From: Diospyros lotus | Taxonomy: Eukaryota > Streptophyta > Magnoliopsida > Ericales > Ebenaceae | Length of the DNA: 64,000 nt | Direction: 5' to 3' | NCBI RefSeq assembly: GCF_014633365.1 | Contig: NC_068342.1 | Span: forward strand, 3,582,622-3,646,621 | Part shown: piece by piece, positions 47,801 to 60,710 of the stretch | How positions within the stretch are numbered: position 1 is the stretch's first letter | Layout: every line of letters begins with the position of its first letter | Notes under the pieces: generated by a model | What the model was told of the DNA's origin: nothing | Databases searched by the model: none | The model's input: only the letters and a program-made list of their open reading frames with translations | Made by a program: the position numbers and the translations under genes

Positions 47801-50178
47801 CAACAAAATATGAGAAAGTCATAGAATTGAATTTTCTTCAATGTAACAAAATGGGCGTATAACAACTAAAAGGAAGCTGGGAAAAATGAATAGAGAAGGC
47901 AAGAAACCTGTGATAATGCTATTGCCAGCCACCCAATGAGGCAGAATATCTGTGAGAATCCCATTGTCTAGACCATAAACAGAGAAATTGACAGTAATTG
48001 GAACACTGTATGGGGTTTAAAACATTATCATGCCCATCAATATGTAAACCACACAAAAATAACAGAAAACATACACCCCTCCGGCCGAAGAAATCTGTTA
48101 TCTTGCCACTTGCTACTGCACCCAGCATTGCTCCAACAGTTGATATTGATCCAAAAACTGAATACTACAATTTTGCAGCCAGCAAAAAGTAAGAAAAAAT
48201 TAAATCAAATAAAGAAATTAAAACACGAAAAGGGAACCAGAAAAATCCATTCTATGAATTCTATTTCACTTAAACCACTCAATCAGACTGATCAGCTGTA
48301 CAGCATTTCAAAAGTAATTGAACTTTACCGCCAGTAAAATGCCCATATTTTTACATTGACTCAATAAACGCATTAAAAATAAGATACGGCAACATACACA
48401 GTGAATACTATTTGATTCTATCTTTTCATTCAATACAAGCTAGGCGCAAAAATAATTGTTTCCAGCATCTCTCCATTCACGTTTGAACTTTGAACCATAT
48501 CTTTCACTTACTTCAAATAAAATTGCCCAGCATGGGTTTAGAGCCCTAAATTTCAACCATATTCCTAGTTTAACTGCTAAGTTGTCAACAAAGAAGTCTC
48601 CACGCCTCATTGCATTGGTGGTCCTTACTAATTGGAAAGAGACCCGATCCTGTTAATTGACCTTTTGGGCTAATAAACACAAATAAAATGGCAAAGAAAG
48701 AGTTAAGGCTCACTAAGTCCAGTAGTTGCATTAGTTTTTCCCAGGCCACTGAAATATTTAAGTATAGATCAACTTTCCCTTGTTTCGTTGTAGGCATTAT
48801 CTGGGCATCTGCTACATTTTCTATGCATCATCACAAGATGCATCAGGGAACAGGAAAATTTTCATGTAAATACCTTTTTAGAGATAAAACACAATTATAA
48901 TGTAAGTACCTTTTTACATTTTTATGTAAACAGCTTCTCATCTTCGAGAAAATGCATCCTGTAGAACATAGCCAACTTGTTGCATGTAAATACCTTTATC
49001 TGCTCTGCTTCTCTCCAAAATCTTATTCCTTTCAGCTAAAACACAGAAATGCATAGCATTTCATCTAAAATTCAAAATACATAATACAGCTCATTTAATA
49101 TCCTCTATGCAACCTGGAGAAGGTTCCACAGGAATTAAAACTTGTTAAAAAAGAGTTGCAGTTTCCATAGGCCATTGCTTCACAGAAACCTGAGAATCAA
49201 TAGCTCTGATTCGATGGATACACACAGACATTTATATGTATATGCAATATTTTATCTGGACAGAGCCAGCAAACAATGCACTGAGGGGACCAAGACACTC
49301 CAACAATAAGTACAACATACCAAACCTTTATCCCACTGTGTAGGGTCAGCTACATTGAACTTTAGCTCTCCAGTTATTTCTATCTATGGCCTCATCTTCT
49401 ATAAGGCCCTAACAACTAATGACAAAAAAAAAAAAAAAAACTGTAAGTATTCACCAGTCTAATCTACAAACAACTTTTTCCAAACGCATAAGAAAGAACT
49501 AACTTTACAGGACAGTTTCTGAGGAACCACCAACTTTGACCGCCCAATTAATTACTTCATGTTGTAATTTGTTTTAGAAAATCAATTCGTGCAAGCAACA
49601 CTCTCACAAAGAATAAGATACTCATCTTGAAATGTGATATTGGGAGTGTTTAAATCATGTAATATCTTCTGATAACTAGGGTATTGACAGAAATTCTTAC
49701 AAAATTTCATCTGTACAACCTAGAAAAATTGGATAAGAATTTGTGGCCAGAACCAAATACAACAAACACATAAACTAATAAGGAATAAGTAAACACTCCT
49801 AAACATCAAACCCAAGTGAAAATATAAGCAACACCCAGGAATTCATATCTAATTATAAGACTAACCTCTGCCAAAGAGAGGCCAAGTTCATCCATGATCC
49901 CTGTCTGAGCAGGCGATGAATATCCAACCTGCATGTCAAAGCCCATAAAAACAATTTCCAAAAAAGTCAAATGTAAGACCCGAAAACTTCGCTGAGCATG
50001 AAGAAGCACTTATAACGCGACTTACAGCAGACCCAAAAACAAAAGAACCGGAAACTGCAACCAAAGTGCTGAGAATAACCGCGGCCGTGGCAGAAGAAGA
50101 GGAACCTGGATCTGGGTTTTCTCTGAGAAGCAGGGGACTCGATGTCTGCCCATCTTCTAGGCCTTTCGCGTCGTCCAT
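44889..50178 (-). CDS. ERD6-like sugar transporter, copy 1
   Basis: Eighteen exons encode 474 aa: 50178-50026, 49928-49866, 48164-48075, 47967-47908, 47386-47321, 47238-47173, 47087-47012, 46930-46866, 46640-46548, 46369-46289, 46199-46115, 46023-45980, 45894-45832, 45757-45698, 45620-45567, 45411-45352, 45240-45126, 45019-44889. All borders are GT-AG. It is a 12-helix major-facilitator sugar porter with [36 protein letters not shown] and [14 protein letters not shown]. Residues that line the sugar site in this superfamily are kept: TAVNQ (Q166), VLQQFGGVN (Q280, Q281, N286), IPWVIMSE (W388) and VNWLGSW (N411). The N-terminal LL-rich PLLLRE motif is typical of vacuolar-membrane sorting in ERD6-like exporters. 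Intron 2 carries an RTE tail. The gene looks fully functional. Confidence 0.93.
45070..45107. repeat. (TG)n(AG)n microsatellite in intron 17
   Basis: A GTGTGT tract runs directly into a GAGAGA tract between exons 17 and 18 of transporter copy 1. Confidence 0.8.
49316..49402 (-). repeat. RTE LINE 3'-end fragment in copy 1 intron 2
   Basis: CCTTTATCCCACTGTGTAGG and GTCAGCTACATTGAACTTTA match the 3' end of the LINE at about 11900-11960. The leading ACAACATACC is a decayed (CAA) tail. It lies in the sense direction of the host gene. Confidence 0.75.
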
Positions 50179-52680
50179 GTCTTCTGGGTATGTATCTCAG
50201 TATCTGTGACTGTACTGTGGATAGTTCGTATGGTGTGTTGGGGAAGTAGAGAAAAAAATGGAGTTTGAAAGCAGAGGAGAGATGCAACAAGCAAGAAATA
50301 CAAAAAAACAGAAAGAAAGAAGGAAAGAACGTTGAGCAATGATCTGATAAGATCAATGGACTCTGACGCCATGGAATAATTTTTTATTGATACAGACAAA
50401 AATACGTAGGAGACGGGATTCTCTTTTGATTTGTCCTTCTGCAGCTCTGCTCGTAACGACGTGGAAAATGTACTTTAGAACATAACAAGGACCGATGATG
50501 GACATGTGCCATCGCTTCACCTTGATATTTAAATATCTTTTTTATATGATACGGCTCATTACTCTATTATTATTATTATTATTTAAATAAATAATCTAAA
50601 TAATATTAATATAATTTCACAATATTATACTCCCCATAATTAATAACTAAAGTAATAATATTATAGCAATCAATGTTTTAAGAGGTCAAATACCTTTAAT
50701 TTTAAATTAAAAAAATATTTTCTTAATAATTGTGTGAGTTATATATATTATTTTCTAACAATTCAACCACTATATTTCATATTTACTCTTTTAGATTCAA
50801 CCTGAAAGATGAAATGTTGTGGAGCCCTTATTAATTCACTATGAATTATGATACATCACAACTTTAAAAAGGAGGTAAAAGATTTAGTTTATAAATATAA
50901 TGTTTGTTAATTAAAATATTGAGAAAAAAAATGAGATATAAAAAATATTTTAAATAAAAATATTTTTATTATATTTATTAAAAATATTTGGTGATCCTTG
51001 AAAAGGAAATAATATAATTTTTATTTGAATTTTTTCAAATAAATTTATCTCTCCCCCTGTGGATAAATTTATCTTGATCTTTACAAATAAGAAAAAAAAT
51101 GAAACTTGTGTTCTCCAGTATATTTTAAAAAATTTAATAAATAATTTGATAAAAATCTTAAAATACTTTCCAATCTTATCTTGACCATTTAATATCTTGT
51201 TTTGAAAAGTATTCCAATCTTATTTTGATACAACCTTAAATGTATAGTATGCTGGTTTGGTAGCAATGTTATTTATACACTATATTTTGATATTATGTTT
51301 TAAACTTATAAGTACTTTTTAAAACAATTTTTGAAAGATAGTTAATAATTTATGAAGAAGTGTTGTTAATTCTTTGAAAAATTATTTATAATTATGTAAT
51401 TATCAAAACACTTTGTACAAGTAGTATTACTGTTTTTCTAATCGAAATTATAGTGTGTTCATTGATTTAGCATGTGCATCCCATGTTAACTTGTGCAAAA
51501 TCTTTAGTTTGTTTTTTGAAATATGTTCTATTAAATGTGTAAACATTAGATTTGTTGTTAAACTTTACTTATTCTTAAAATACTTATTATAAAATTAACT
51601 CTATACCTTAGTTTTATACATTTATACATGTTGTAACATAATCTTGAAGGGACACACAGAGTCTTCTTGAAAGAAATATCTCACTCACGGGAAAAGGAAG
51701 TCGTCTTGGACAATATGATTCTTTAGGAGAGTGTCACATTATTAGTCAACACTTTTTCATACAATAAACCTCATGAAGACAAACCTGATCGAGTTACTCT
51801 TTTGGGAAACAACACGGGAGACCTTCTCCTAGACAACTATGCCTTGCCATTGCTTCGTGCAATAATAGCCTACCTCTAAGATATTCTATCTCCCAGAAGA
51901 TTACTCTTCCATGGAATTTCTCAAATTCGATTCCATACTTAGATTGGGATAACAACTTGCACCCCATTTGCATGCATGTTGTCCCTTTCAATGATATCGA
52001 GGGGGCATAAATATTTGCCCTCCCTAAACTTGACACTTTAAAGAGCTCTTTTTTAGAATATCATAAATGCATAATTAACCTGCTTATCCTTTTAGAGAAA
52101 CATCCTACACTCCTCTCAGATGACTTAACTAGTTTTTTCATACACTTCAACTGCTTAAGCATAGCACTATAAAAATATTGTTTAACTTAAGTATTAGAAA
52201 GTTTACACAAGAGGAATCTCTCGTAGTTTTTGACTGGTTTATGTCTCGTAGTAACTCTCTAGGACAGCGGAACACTCCCCTAAGCAACTACTCACTCATC
52301 TGCTCTAGTTCTTGAGTTGCTTATTTGAGAATCCCAATCCAGTTGACTTTTTCCTCAAACAGAGCGTGAGTTCTCTTAGACAACAATGAACTCTTCCCTG
52401 GACAAGTAATTGGCCACTTGGCTCCCGACTTGTAGGTTGAGTCCTTTGTTCGTTGTCGTGCTTTGCCTATCTCGTTTTACAAATTTTACTTGTTTTTACG
52501 GCAACAACAATACTTATTTCTTTGTATAAGATTATAAATTATACTGTAATATTTTATTTCTCATTTATTTTTATTTATTACCATATATCCTACTATTATA
52601 ATACATATCATGATTAAGAATTTTCTATCTAGCTTCTTTTTTTTTTTTTTTTTTTTTTCCAATCTCTTGTACTATAACCT
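50179..52680. repeat. Duplicated upstream block, copy 1
   Basis: The region upstream of transporter copy 1 is repeated in the same orientation at 62327-64000. Matches are near-continuous, for example GGGATTCTCTTTTGATTTGTC against GGGATTCTCTTGTTATTTGTC and TTTGAAATATGTTCTATTAA in both. This copy has about 350 bp (about 50893-51240) and about 430 bp (about 52145-52580) that the other lacks. It must contain the promoter of copy 1. Apart from ATT microsatellites and a T-run at about 52639-52659, no gene or known transposon is recognised. Confidence 0.85.
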
Positions 52681-52970
52681 TTTTTTTTTTTGTTATGTTC
52701 ACTTACTTTAAATGTATTGTCATTTATTTGTGTTTATATGAATGAATTACACCAAAATACATAATTATTAGCTTTTACAATTGTCACTGTGACTATGACT
52801 AAATACAAGCAAAATGAATGTTGAAACACAAATAAAAATCCATGAATCATCCATTAATGTCAGATAAATCAAAATCAAAATCCACAATAGGAAATATAAT
52901 CAAAGACGAATTGGCTTTTACATCTTCCACTTGCTTACATGCATAATCGAATTAATATTGATCATGCAAA

Positions 52971-55900
52971 TTAAGATATCATTGAGGCTTGTATCTCTTC
53001 CAATGTTCTTTTCTTTGTCTCTGGCACCATCTTCATACTAAAAATGACAATTGAACCGCAAATACTTGCGAATATGAAGAATACTCCTGAAATTTTATAA
53101 TATAAATTTCCATAAAAATGAGTTTACACCCACCCACAAATGAGAGATGGAGGGAATGGGGGAGGGGGGGGGGGGGGGGGGGGGGGAGGGTGTATAGGTC
53201 GATCCATACACCAAAAGTTGAGATTTAGTCATGGCACCCACCAACTCAAGTTTGCTCTCAATAACTTGGGATTTGGATTAATAAGTGACGTGACTAAATC
53301 TTAACTTATCAGTGTATGAACTCTCTTATACACACAATCTACCTACAAAGTATTTTTTCAAAATAGAGAGAGACAATGACCTGCTCGGCTCCAATCAAAT
53401 AAGAAGTTAAAAGAATAGGAGACAATCCAACAACTGGTCCAATAGACAAAGATCAGCAGACTTCCAGCTGAGCCCTTAATGTTCATAGGAAATATCTGAA
53501 ATAGATGCTACTTTTTAAGTCTAACCCCATAAGCTTTTGCTTATAATACACAATGAGAGTAACAGTTTAGGCTTAATGAACTTGACCTACCTCAGACATG
53601 ATAACCCCTGGGATACCAGACAGCCCCAAAGAATAAGAGGCATAGTACACCTAGTTTAGTTTTCAAACAATCAAAACTATTATGCAAAGCAATAATATGA
53701 ATCAAATTTGGCTCGGTATGGGAGAAGTGAAAGCAAACCTATAACAAGAATCTTCTATCACAAGAATTATTGTAAATTTTATTGAAATCAGGTTACCAGT
53801 ATTCCACTCAGCACCAATATGACAGTGGACTCCTTCCCTAAGCCAAAGTCCTGCCAGACTTACCATTAGATATAATGGCAACAGCAACAACCAACAATGT
53901 GAAGTTAGAAGTATTTAGATTTGTTCTTGAAAAAACCTGCAAAAGGAAAGCCAATCCTGCAAGGAAGCTTCCCAAGAATGCACATGCTGCTGTAACCTGC
54001 AAAAGATTTCGCATTTGTCTCATCGATTCATTATGTCAAGAACTTGTAACAGGATGTTTCTTAATCCAACCAATAGGAGTGGCCGCCGCCCAACTTTGTC
54101 CATTAAGAGTACACCTATGAGAGCGAATGGGATCTGGAAAGTACCACAATAGTGCATGAGTAGAGAAACAGCTTGGGCAGAGTTGGTTCCGCAGATTAAA
54201 CTAGTAAGATTAATTCCAGTAACCTGAATAATAGCAATTGATGTAGTGCCAATGCTACTTGACAAACCTACATCATGAACCAGAGACTTGGATAGTCAGT
54301 CATTCCTCAACTAGTACCCCTCTTCCACTCGTTGATTAAGTTATTAGTTAAGGAATTACCGGATGCTTCAAAAACTGAACTTGCATAATATGAAATCCCA
54401 GTAAACCCTCCAAGTTGTGCAAGTAACATTAGCCCAACTCCAACCTACCGTGATTCCAAATATTCACTTGAATATCAGATAAGTTGTATAAATCATGCCA
54501 CATATAGGAGTTACAGAGGTCATACAATGAGTGAACGGGCATATTTATGCTGAAAAAGATCCAAAAAACTTGATTCAGAGAGTTGCTGGAGGTCTTCCAC
54601 GAAATACTACAACAAAATACTCAAATCAGTTTTCACAACTGTGCATAAAAGTAAAAGGTTAATTTAAAAAAAAAAAAATTAACAGAACCCTACTCGTATT
54701 AACAAACTCTAGTTAACATGTGAAGTTAAAATGTTACTCTGATCTCAGCTGCTTCCTGGGAAATGTCAACATTCTTTCCCCTCAAGCGTTTTAGAGTTGT
54801 TTCTACCTCATTTTCTCGACCAACCTTTGCCTGCAGACACTTGTACCCATCTGTTCAGCATATTATATAATTTTTCTTTCTTTTCTCTTGCACTCTCTAT
54901 TTTACTGCATTATCTCAAATGACAAATAGAAGGTAATAGTAGCAGAAACGCAAATGCATGTGTATACTTTTTTTATGGTAAATTTGGTGCATGCTTCTGG
55001 TTCAAAAATGACCTCGTAAATGCAAAAGATGTTCGTGATTGACCATTTGAAGAATGTTTTTAAGATAAACTTCCAACCTAAGAATACTCAATTAGATAAC
55101 ATACATATTCTGATGATTTTATCAAGTGATTAACAACACTAAGAAAATCCAACTTGATGAAAGAACTTGATAATCATTTTCTCGTTTTCTTTTTGCTTCC
55201 AATTTCTTTTATCTGGATGTTGATTTTTATTTCAAACTAGCAGATTTGTTGGAACCCCCACATAGATAAGAAATTTTTGTTTCTGATTTTAAGAGACTTA
55301 CCAGCCATCTTGGAGACTCTGGGACAAAGAAAGAACCAATAAGCTGGAAAGCACAAGGTACAATGGCTGGAAATGAAACCCAAAACACCCCGTTAAAAAT
55401 CAGCTAAGAACAAAAAATTGCACCTCCTTAAAACAAAAAATGTTGGTAACTGAAATTACAGAATGAAGCAGATTACCAATAACAGCCAAGTAACGCCAAT
55501 ACACGAGATTGCCGATGAGAAACATTAGCGATGCACCCCCAGTAATTAATAACTGTGGAGTTAACAGTTTTTACATAAACAATGAGTCCAAATTTCTAAT
55601 CCAATGTATCATAGCTTTGATTTACCGGACTAAGTGATACAAATGCTCCTCGTATGTTTTTAGGTGCGATTTCTGCAGTGTATATGGGGTTCTGTTTGGC
55701 AAAGGTAATGTAGGTGTCAAGATATTTTGCTATAGACAGCAAACTAGAAAGTCAAATGCACACCCTTCTAAAATTACCACAAAAGTAAAAAGCCCAAATC
55801 CAACTCCTGTTGATAGTCTTCCAAGGTCAAGCAACCAAGCACCCTTTTGATAACAGTGAAATTTCAGAATTAGGTATACTCCACAAGAAGCATAAATGAT

Positions 55901-58900
55901 GGATAATTACAGTAGATACACAATTAAAATGAAAAGGCATATCAAAGTAGAATTCAATTCTTGTTTGCGTTGTATGTTTCCTACATTTCTATTTACTTCT
56001 GGTTTTCTTGGTAAGATCATGTTCAGGTGCATAGTTGTTAAAATCTCGATTTTATGTATACGATTTTACGATTTTACGCTTTGAAAACCCCCAAACGATT
56101 CAAATCTCATGTAAAATCTAATTTGAGGTAAAATCCTATAAAATCTCGATTTTACGTGTACGATTTTACGATTTTACTCTTTAAAAACCCTCAAACGATT
56201 TTACGATTTAGAGACTTCCATTGATTTAAGTTGTAATTTAGAGGATGTTTCCAACGTCTAAATGTCACATAGCATCTGACATTGAAACTTATGCAACAAA
56301 TTGCTATATTTTGCCTCTGAATTGAAATTTGATTTAACATTGATTGTATAAGTAAATCAAAACAAACAGGTAATTAATTAATGGACCACCCAACCTTGAA
56401 TCGAGTTTTTACTTTATTTAATCAATGTTAAATCAAGTAAAAATTGTAACTTAAATATGATGGAAGACATTGGAAGCATCCTCTAAAGAATTTTAAGTTA
56501 TATTTTACCTCTTAATTGCTTATGTTTTGCCTATAAATTGCTTATACCAACCTACTAGTTTTTGAGTTATATTTTGAAAACATCATCTTTTGAGATATAA
56601 TAATGAATAATTAGGTTATTAAATGATATTAATTTATTTTCTATAAAATTATATTATTGTAAATATATATTTACAAAAATTAAAGGATATTTTTAATTAT
56701 CTCTAAAATCTTACGATTTTACGATTCGATTTTACGATCCGATTTTATGGACCCTTTTTCGATCCCACTTAAAATCCCGATTTTAACTACCTTGTTCAGG
56801 TGCATATGCTTTTACATGTTCTTGAAGAAAAAAGGTTGAGAACCAAAGGTAATACTGCATTGATCATCAGTTTCCTGTCTTTATCAATAAATCGAACTTA
56901 ATCAAAGTTAGCATTGAGTCACAATATGCACCTATGTTGACCAAATTAAAAATATAGAAATGTTTTAATCAGATTTCATCCGCTTTGTCCCTTTGGCATA
57001 TGGTTGATCTTCTAGTTGGTTTGAAGAGACCCGGATGCTTACTTTCACGTATAAGATGTTAAGCATAACAATTTGGAGCATGGACTAAGATGTTTGCAAC
57101 CTAGTGAAGCATTATTGAATTGAAAATCAAATAATATCTGGAATGAAAGTTTTAAGAAACCTGTGCAAAAGCTATAGCAAGCCACCCCAGGATGCAAAAT
57201 GCCTGCATCAAAGGCAAAGTCTGCCAAAGAAGATCACAAGAACTAGGAGTAGGTGAATAGCTGATACACACACACACACAGATATTTATATATATATATA
57301 TATTTGCTATTCAGTATATACATATATATTATAATTTAGTTGAGAGATCTAATTTCCACAGTTAAACTTACCCGTTTCCTGCCAATGAGATCACATATTT
57401 TGCCACTTATCAATGCGCCGAGCATTCCTCCAATTGAGTATATTGACCCAAAAACTGAGTACTGGACAAGAAGGGAATTGTCAGTCCATTTTTGCACAAG
57501 AAGTGTTAGAGGTTTGATCGAATTACATCAAATTATTAGATATCTAATAAATTTTCACATATGTTTATTAGTGCATTCCTGAAGGTACTAGACAAGGTGC
57601 GTCAAATTATTAGGATACAAAAAACCAAATCCCAGTACCAATGCCCTTGACTTGTTTGAACAGATCTCAGACATAGACACTAGATATTTCAAGTTTTCTC
57701 ACAGCATTCAAACCTTCTATAACCTAGTTTGAATGGTAGGGTGGGTTTTACTTTCAAAATTGATAGTTTATACTTCTACCATAACAATACAGTCGAGGCT
57801 TTATTTGAGAGCATTTGGAAATACATATACGACAGAGATTATGCAAAAAGTCATCTATAAGCATTCAGGACTTTATAAGTGTATATGTTGCATGATTACA
57901 GGGAAGTTTGTGTTTTGCAATAGCTTATAGGAGCAAGTACATTCAAGGGATGCCCTTCTCTAAAAGGCAATCAAATTCCCCTATCACAGTTCAAACTATA
58001 GGGCAGAAAATCATATTGATTTTTCTATTTTCTTTAGAATATATTGTTTTTCGAAGTTTAAAAATTTCACAGCACTTGAATTGTAACATATAATTGACCA
58101 AGAAAAAAGAAAGGGAGAATCACTTCTACTTACTTCTGCAGTTGACAGGCCCAACTCTTCCATGATTCCATCCTCAGCAGGAGATGAAAATCCACCCTGC
58201 AGAGGACTTGATAAGCTTTATGGAATGTACAGTTAACAATTATCACTAGCTGAAGGGACTACATAAGCTGAAGGATCTCATTAGAGACTAAGCAACTCCC
58301 TAATCCGGACTATGAACATTCAAGCTCAATATATATAATTATTGATGAGATTAATCACATTTGGTTCCCTTGACAATGGTCCAAATTAATCTTCCATACA
58401 ATTTGGACCACCAGGTTTTAAATTAGATAGTGTTCAAGATTAAACCATTTTTCTGTAACTTCATATTCTTCTAAAGCCAAGAATTTTTTTTTTTAATATT
58501 TATGCTAAGTTTGAAATTAATTTCTAATGAGAAAACAAAATAAATAAAATAAAATGTGCATGCTTTTTTAATGCTAATAAAAAACATACATCATTAATTT
58601 CTTCAGATAAATTTGTTTATTTCACGAGTTCAAAACATATTTCTTCGAAACTAATTTTTTCAGTCAAATGATCATGATATTCAATAGTTTTATGAAATCT
58701 AATATGAGTTTTTATTTTTCAAAATACCTCTCCATATTTTGCTTAGAAAAAAAATTAAGAATGGAAAAAATGTTTCTTAATTTAAACCCACATTAATTTC
58801 ATTTAAAATTGACCTAAAATAGACCAAAAAAAAATAAACAGTCTAGACTCTTAACATCGTAGGGTTAACCTTCATTTTAAACAGAAATAAACATCTTATA

Positions 58901-59094
58901 CAAATGCTTACAGCACAGCCATTGGCGAAGGAACCGCAACCGAGAACGACGATAGAGAGGAGGAGAACGGCGGAGATGGAAGCGGAATCACCGCCGATGT
59001 TGGCCGCTGCTGCTTCAGCTGACCCATTTTCACGGCCGACGCCGTTGGTAATTTCAGCGCTCGCATCCACCAGCAGAGGCTCGCTAACATCCAT
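52971..59094 (-). CDS. ERD6-like transporter, copy 2, altered sugar site
   Basis: Eighteen exons, 479 aa: 59094-58912, 58196-58134, 57461-57372, 57220-57161, 55843-55778, 55691-55626, 55552-55477, 55366-55302, 54830-54738, 54606-54526, 54444-54360, 54267-54224, 54133-54071, 53996-53937, 53850-53797, 53650-53591, 53495-53381, 53086-52971. Exons 2-17 have exactly the lengths of copy 1, so the two are tandem duplicates. Helical and structural motifs are kept ([24 protein letters not shown]). Sugar-site positions are changed: NQ to SP (P176), LQQ to LAQ (A290), GGVN to GGFT (T296), IPW to IPG (G398), VNW to VYW (Y421). No stop or frameshift is present. Function may be altered, lost or shifted to another substrate. 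An in-frame ATG at 59187 would add 31 residues; the start at 59094 gives the usual N-terminus. Confidence 0.88.
53158..53190. repeat. Poly-G tract in copy 2 intron 17
   Basis: About 23 consecutive G residues, with short flanking G runs, form the longest G homopolymer in the window. Confidence 0.75.
56034..56792. mobile_element. MITE-like insertion in copy 2 intron 4
   Basis: A 759-bp AT-rich block with inverted ends (GTTGTTAAAATCTCGATTTT against GTAGTTAAAATCGGGATTTT on the other strand) is bounded by 14-bp direct repeats TGTTCAGGTGCATA at 56020-56033 and 56793-56806. CGATTTTACGATTTTAC-like words recur at both ends. It encodes nothing. The flanking repeat is longer than the 8-9 bp usual for hAT or MULE elements, so part of it may be terminal-repeat sequence; the superfamily is unassigned. 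Confidence 0.7.
57262..57303. repeat. (CA)n / (TA)n microsatellites
   Basis: A short ACACAC tract and a TATATA tract lie in intron 3 of transporter copy 2, just upstream (in gene sense) of exon 4. Confidence 0.8.
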
Positions 59095-60483
59095 GCTTCC
59101 GATGCTCAGGTCGAAGATCCAGCGGCTCAGTTTTGATACATTCCGTCGCCATCGTTTCCAGCTATCCTCTTTATTATGTGGGGGCACGAGTTTGTCCAGT
59201 GTAGTGTCAAACCCACCCCCACCTTAATTTTCATAGAAAATATCTGAAATAGATGCAATTTTTACAGTCTAAACTCGATAAGCTTTTTGCTTATCTTAAA
59301 CTTCTACCCAGAAGAAAGTGGCAGTCTAGACTTTGCGAATGAACTTGGCCTACCTCTGACATGATAACCCATGGGAGACCGCCCAACCCGGAATAGGAGG
59401 AAAAGTACACCTAGTTTATTTTTCAAACAATCAACATTATTCAGAGTAATAACATGAATCAGATTTAGCTTAGAATGGTAGGCTCAACTAAATTTTACAG
59501 AGCAATGGCAGGACTGAAAGCAAACATAAAATGAGATCTTCTATTATGAGAAGTTTTGTTCATAGAGATCAAGTTTCCAGCATTCCACTCAGCATCAGCA
59601 TGGCACTGAACTCCTTCCCTAACTCAAAGTCCAGCTCGGGTATAACATTTTATATGATTAATTGCAACAGAAATAATGGCAACAGCACCAGCAACAACCA
59701 ACACGTAAAAGTTAGAAATGTACTTAGATTTTGCTCTTGAAGGAACCTGCAAAAGGAAAGCCAATCCTGCAAAGAAAGCTTCCCAAGCACGCACCTGCTG
59801 CTGTAACCTGCCAAAAATTCCATATTGCCTCATCTATTGGCTACATCAAGAACTTAGAATATGATGTTTATTAACTAACCTTCAGAAGTGCACGTCGCCC
59901 AATTTTATCCATTAAGAGTACACCCATGAGGGAGAATGGGATCTGTTAAAGCACTCCAATATGCATTAGTAGAGAAACACCTCGACCAAAGTTTGTTCTG
60001 CATATTAAACTAGCTAAATTTCAATAATGATATAATGTGACTCTGGCAGAATAATCAGAGAACAGTCGTAGATTAGACATTATTCTGTCCAAATCACGTA
60101 AAATCTTCTCCGTGTGTGATTTGTCATTCATTCTATTCATTTTTCCTCTTTATATTTGTGCTTATTTTTTTTATTACAGACCTACGAATCACAATCGATC
60201 AATTCCAAACGTCAATAATGTTCTTGAAGAAAAAATCTTAAGAAGTACAGGTAATACTGCATTGATCACTAATTTCTTGTCTTTACTAATAAATTAAATT
60301 TAATCAAAGTTAGGATAATTCAGGCCAAATATCATAAAATTTTGTTTCTTTCTTGTTTTGATCACTAAATTTTAATTTTTTATAATGTGACGACTAATGT
60401 TTAAAATTTTTTTATAATGCGGTCATATTTAAAATTTTGGTGACGTGGTTTCAAACAGGAAAATTCACGCGCTGACTGTGTAA

Positions 60484-60710
60484 TGAAAATCAATAACATG
60501 TTGCCACGTGTCTGTGCAAACTTCTCCTCCTCTCTCTCTCTCTGTATTTGCCTTCTCGCCCGCGGCTTCTCCTCTCCTTCTGGTCGCCGTCCCCGACGCC
60601 TCCATCGCCGTTCGCCGCAGGGCGGAGAAGTGCTCGAGTTTGAGTACTTGGATGACCAGCTGCTAGTGGACCTTGTTGGATGTGAAGGCAAAACTACCAA
60701 GAAATACTAA
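60484..60710 (+). pseudogene. ERF C-terminal fragment (EDLL-type motif)
   Basis: The frame ends EVLEFEYLDDQLLVDLVG then a short basic tail and a stop at 60710. This resembles the C-terminal EDLL-type activation motif of small group IX ERFs such as ERF98. The AP2 domain expected before it is missing; instead the leader sequence shared with the opposite arm (CICLLARGFSSPSGRR) runs directly into it. Pyrimidine-rich 3' sequence follows. It is probably not a functional protein by itself. Confidence 0.7.

Noticed and set aside
52640..52700. Long T runs considered as terminators
   Set aside because: The window is a plant nuclear genome; T runs here are microsatellite-like and have no hairpin or RNA polymerase III gene beside them.
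59095..59187. Upstream in-frame ATG adding 31 residues to transporter copy 2
   Set aside because: The added residues are unlike ERD6-like N-termini and the sequence reaches toward pseudogene remains; the start at 59094 gives an acidic N-terminus with a PLL motif as in relatives.
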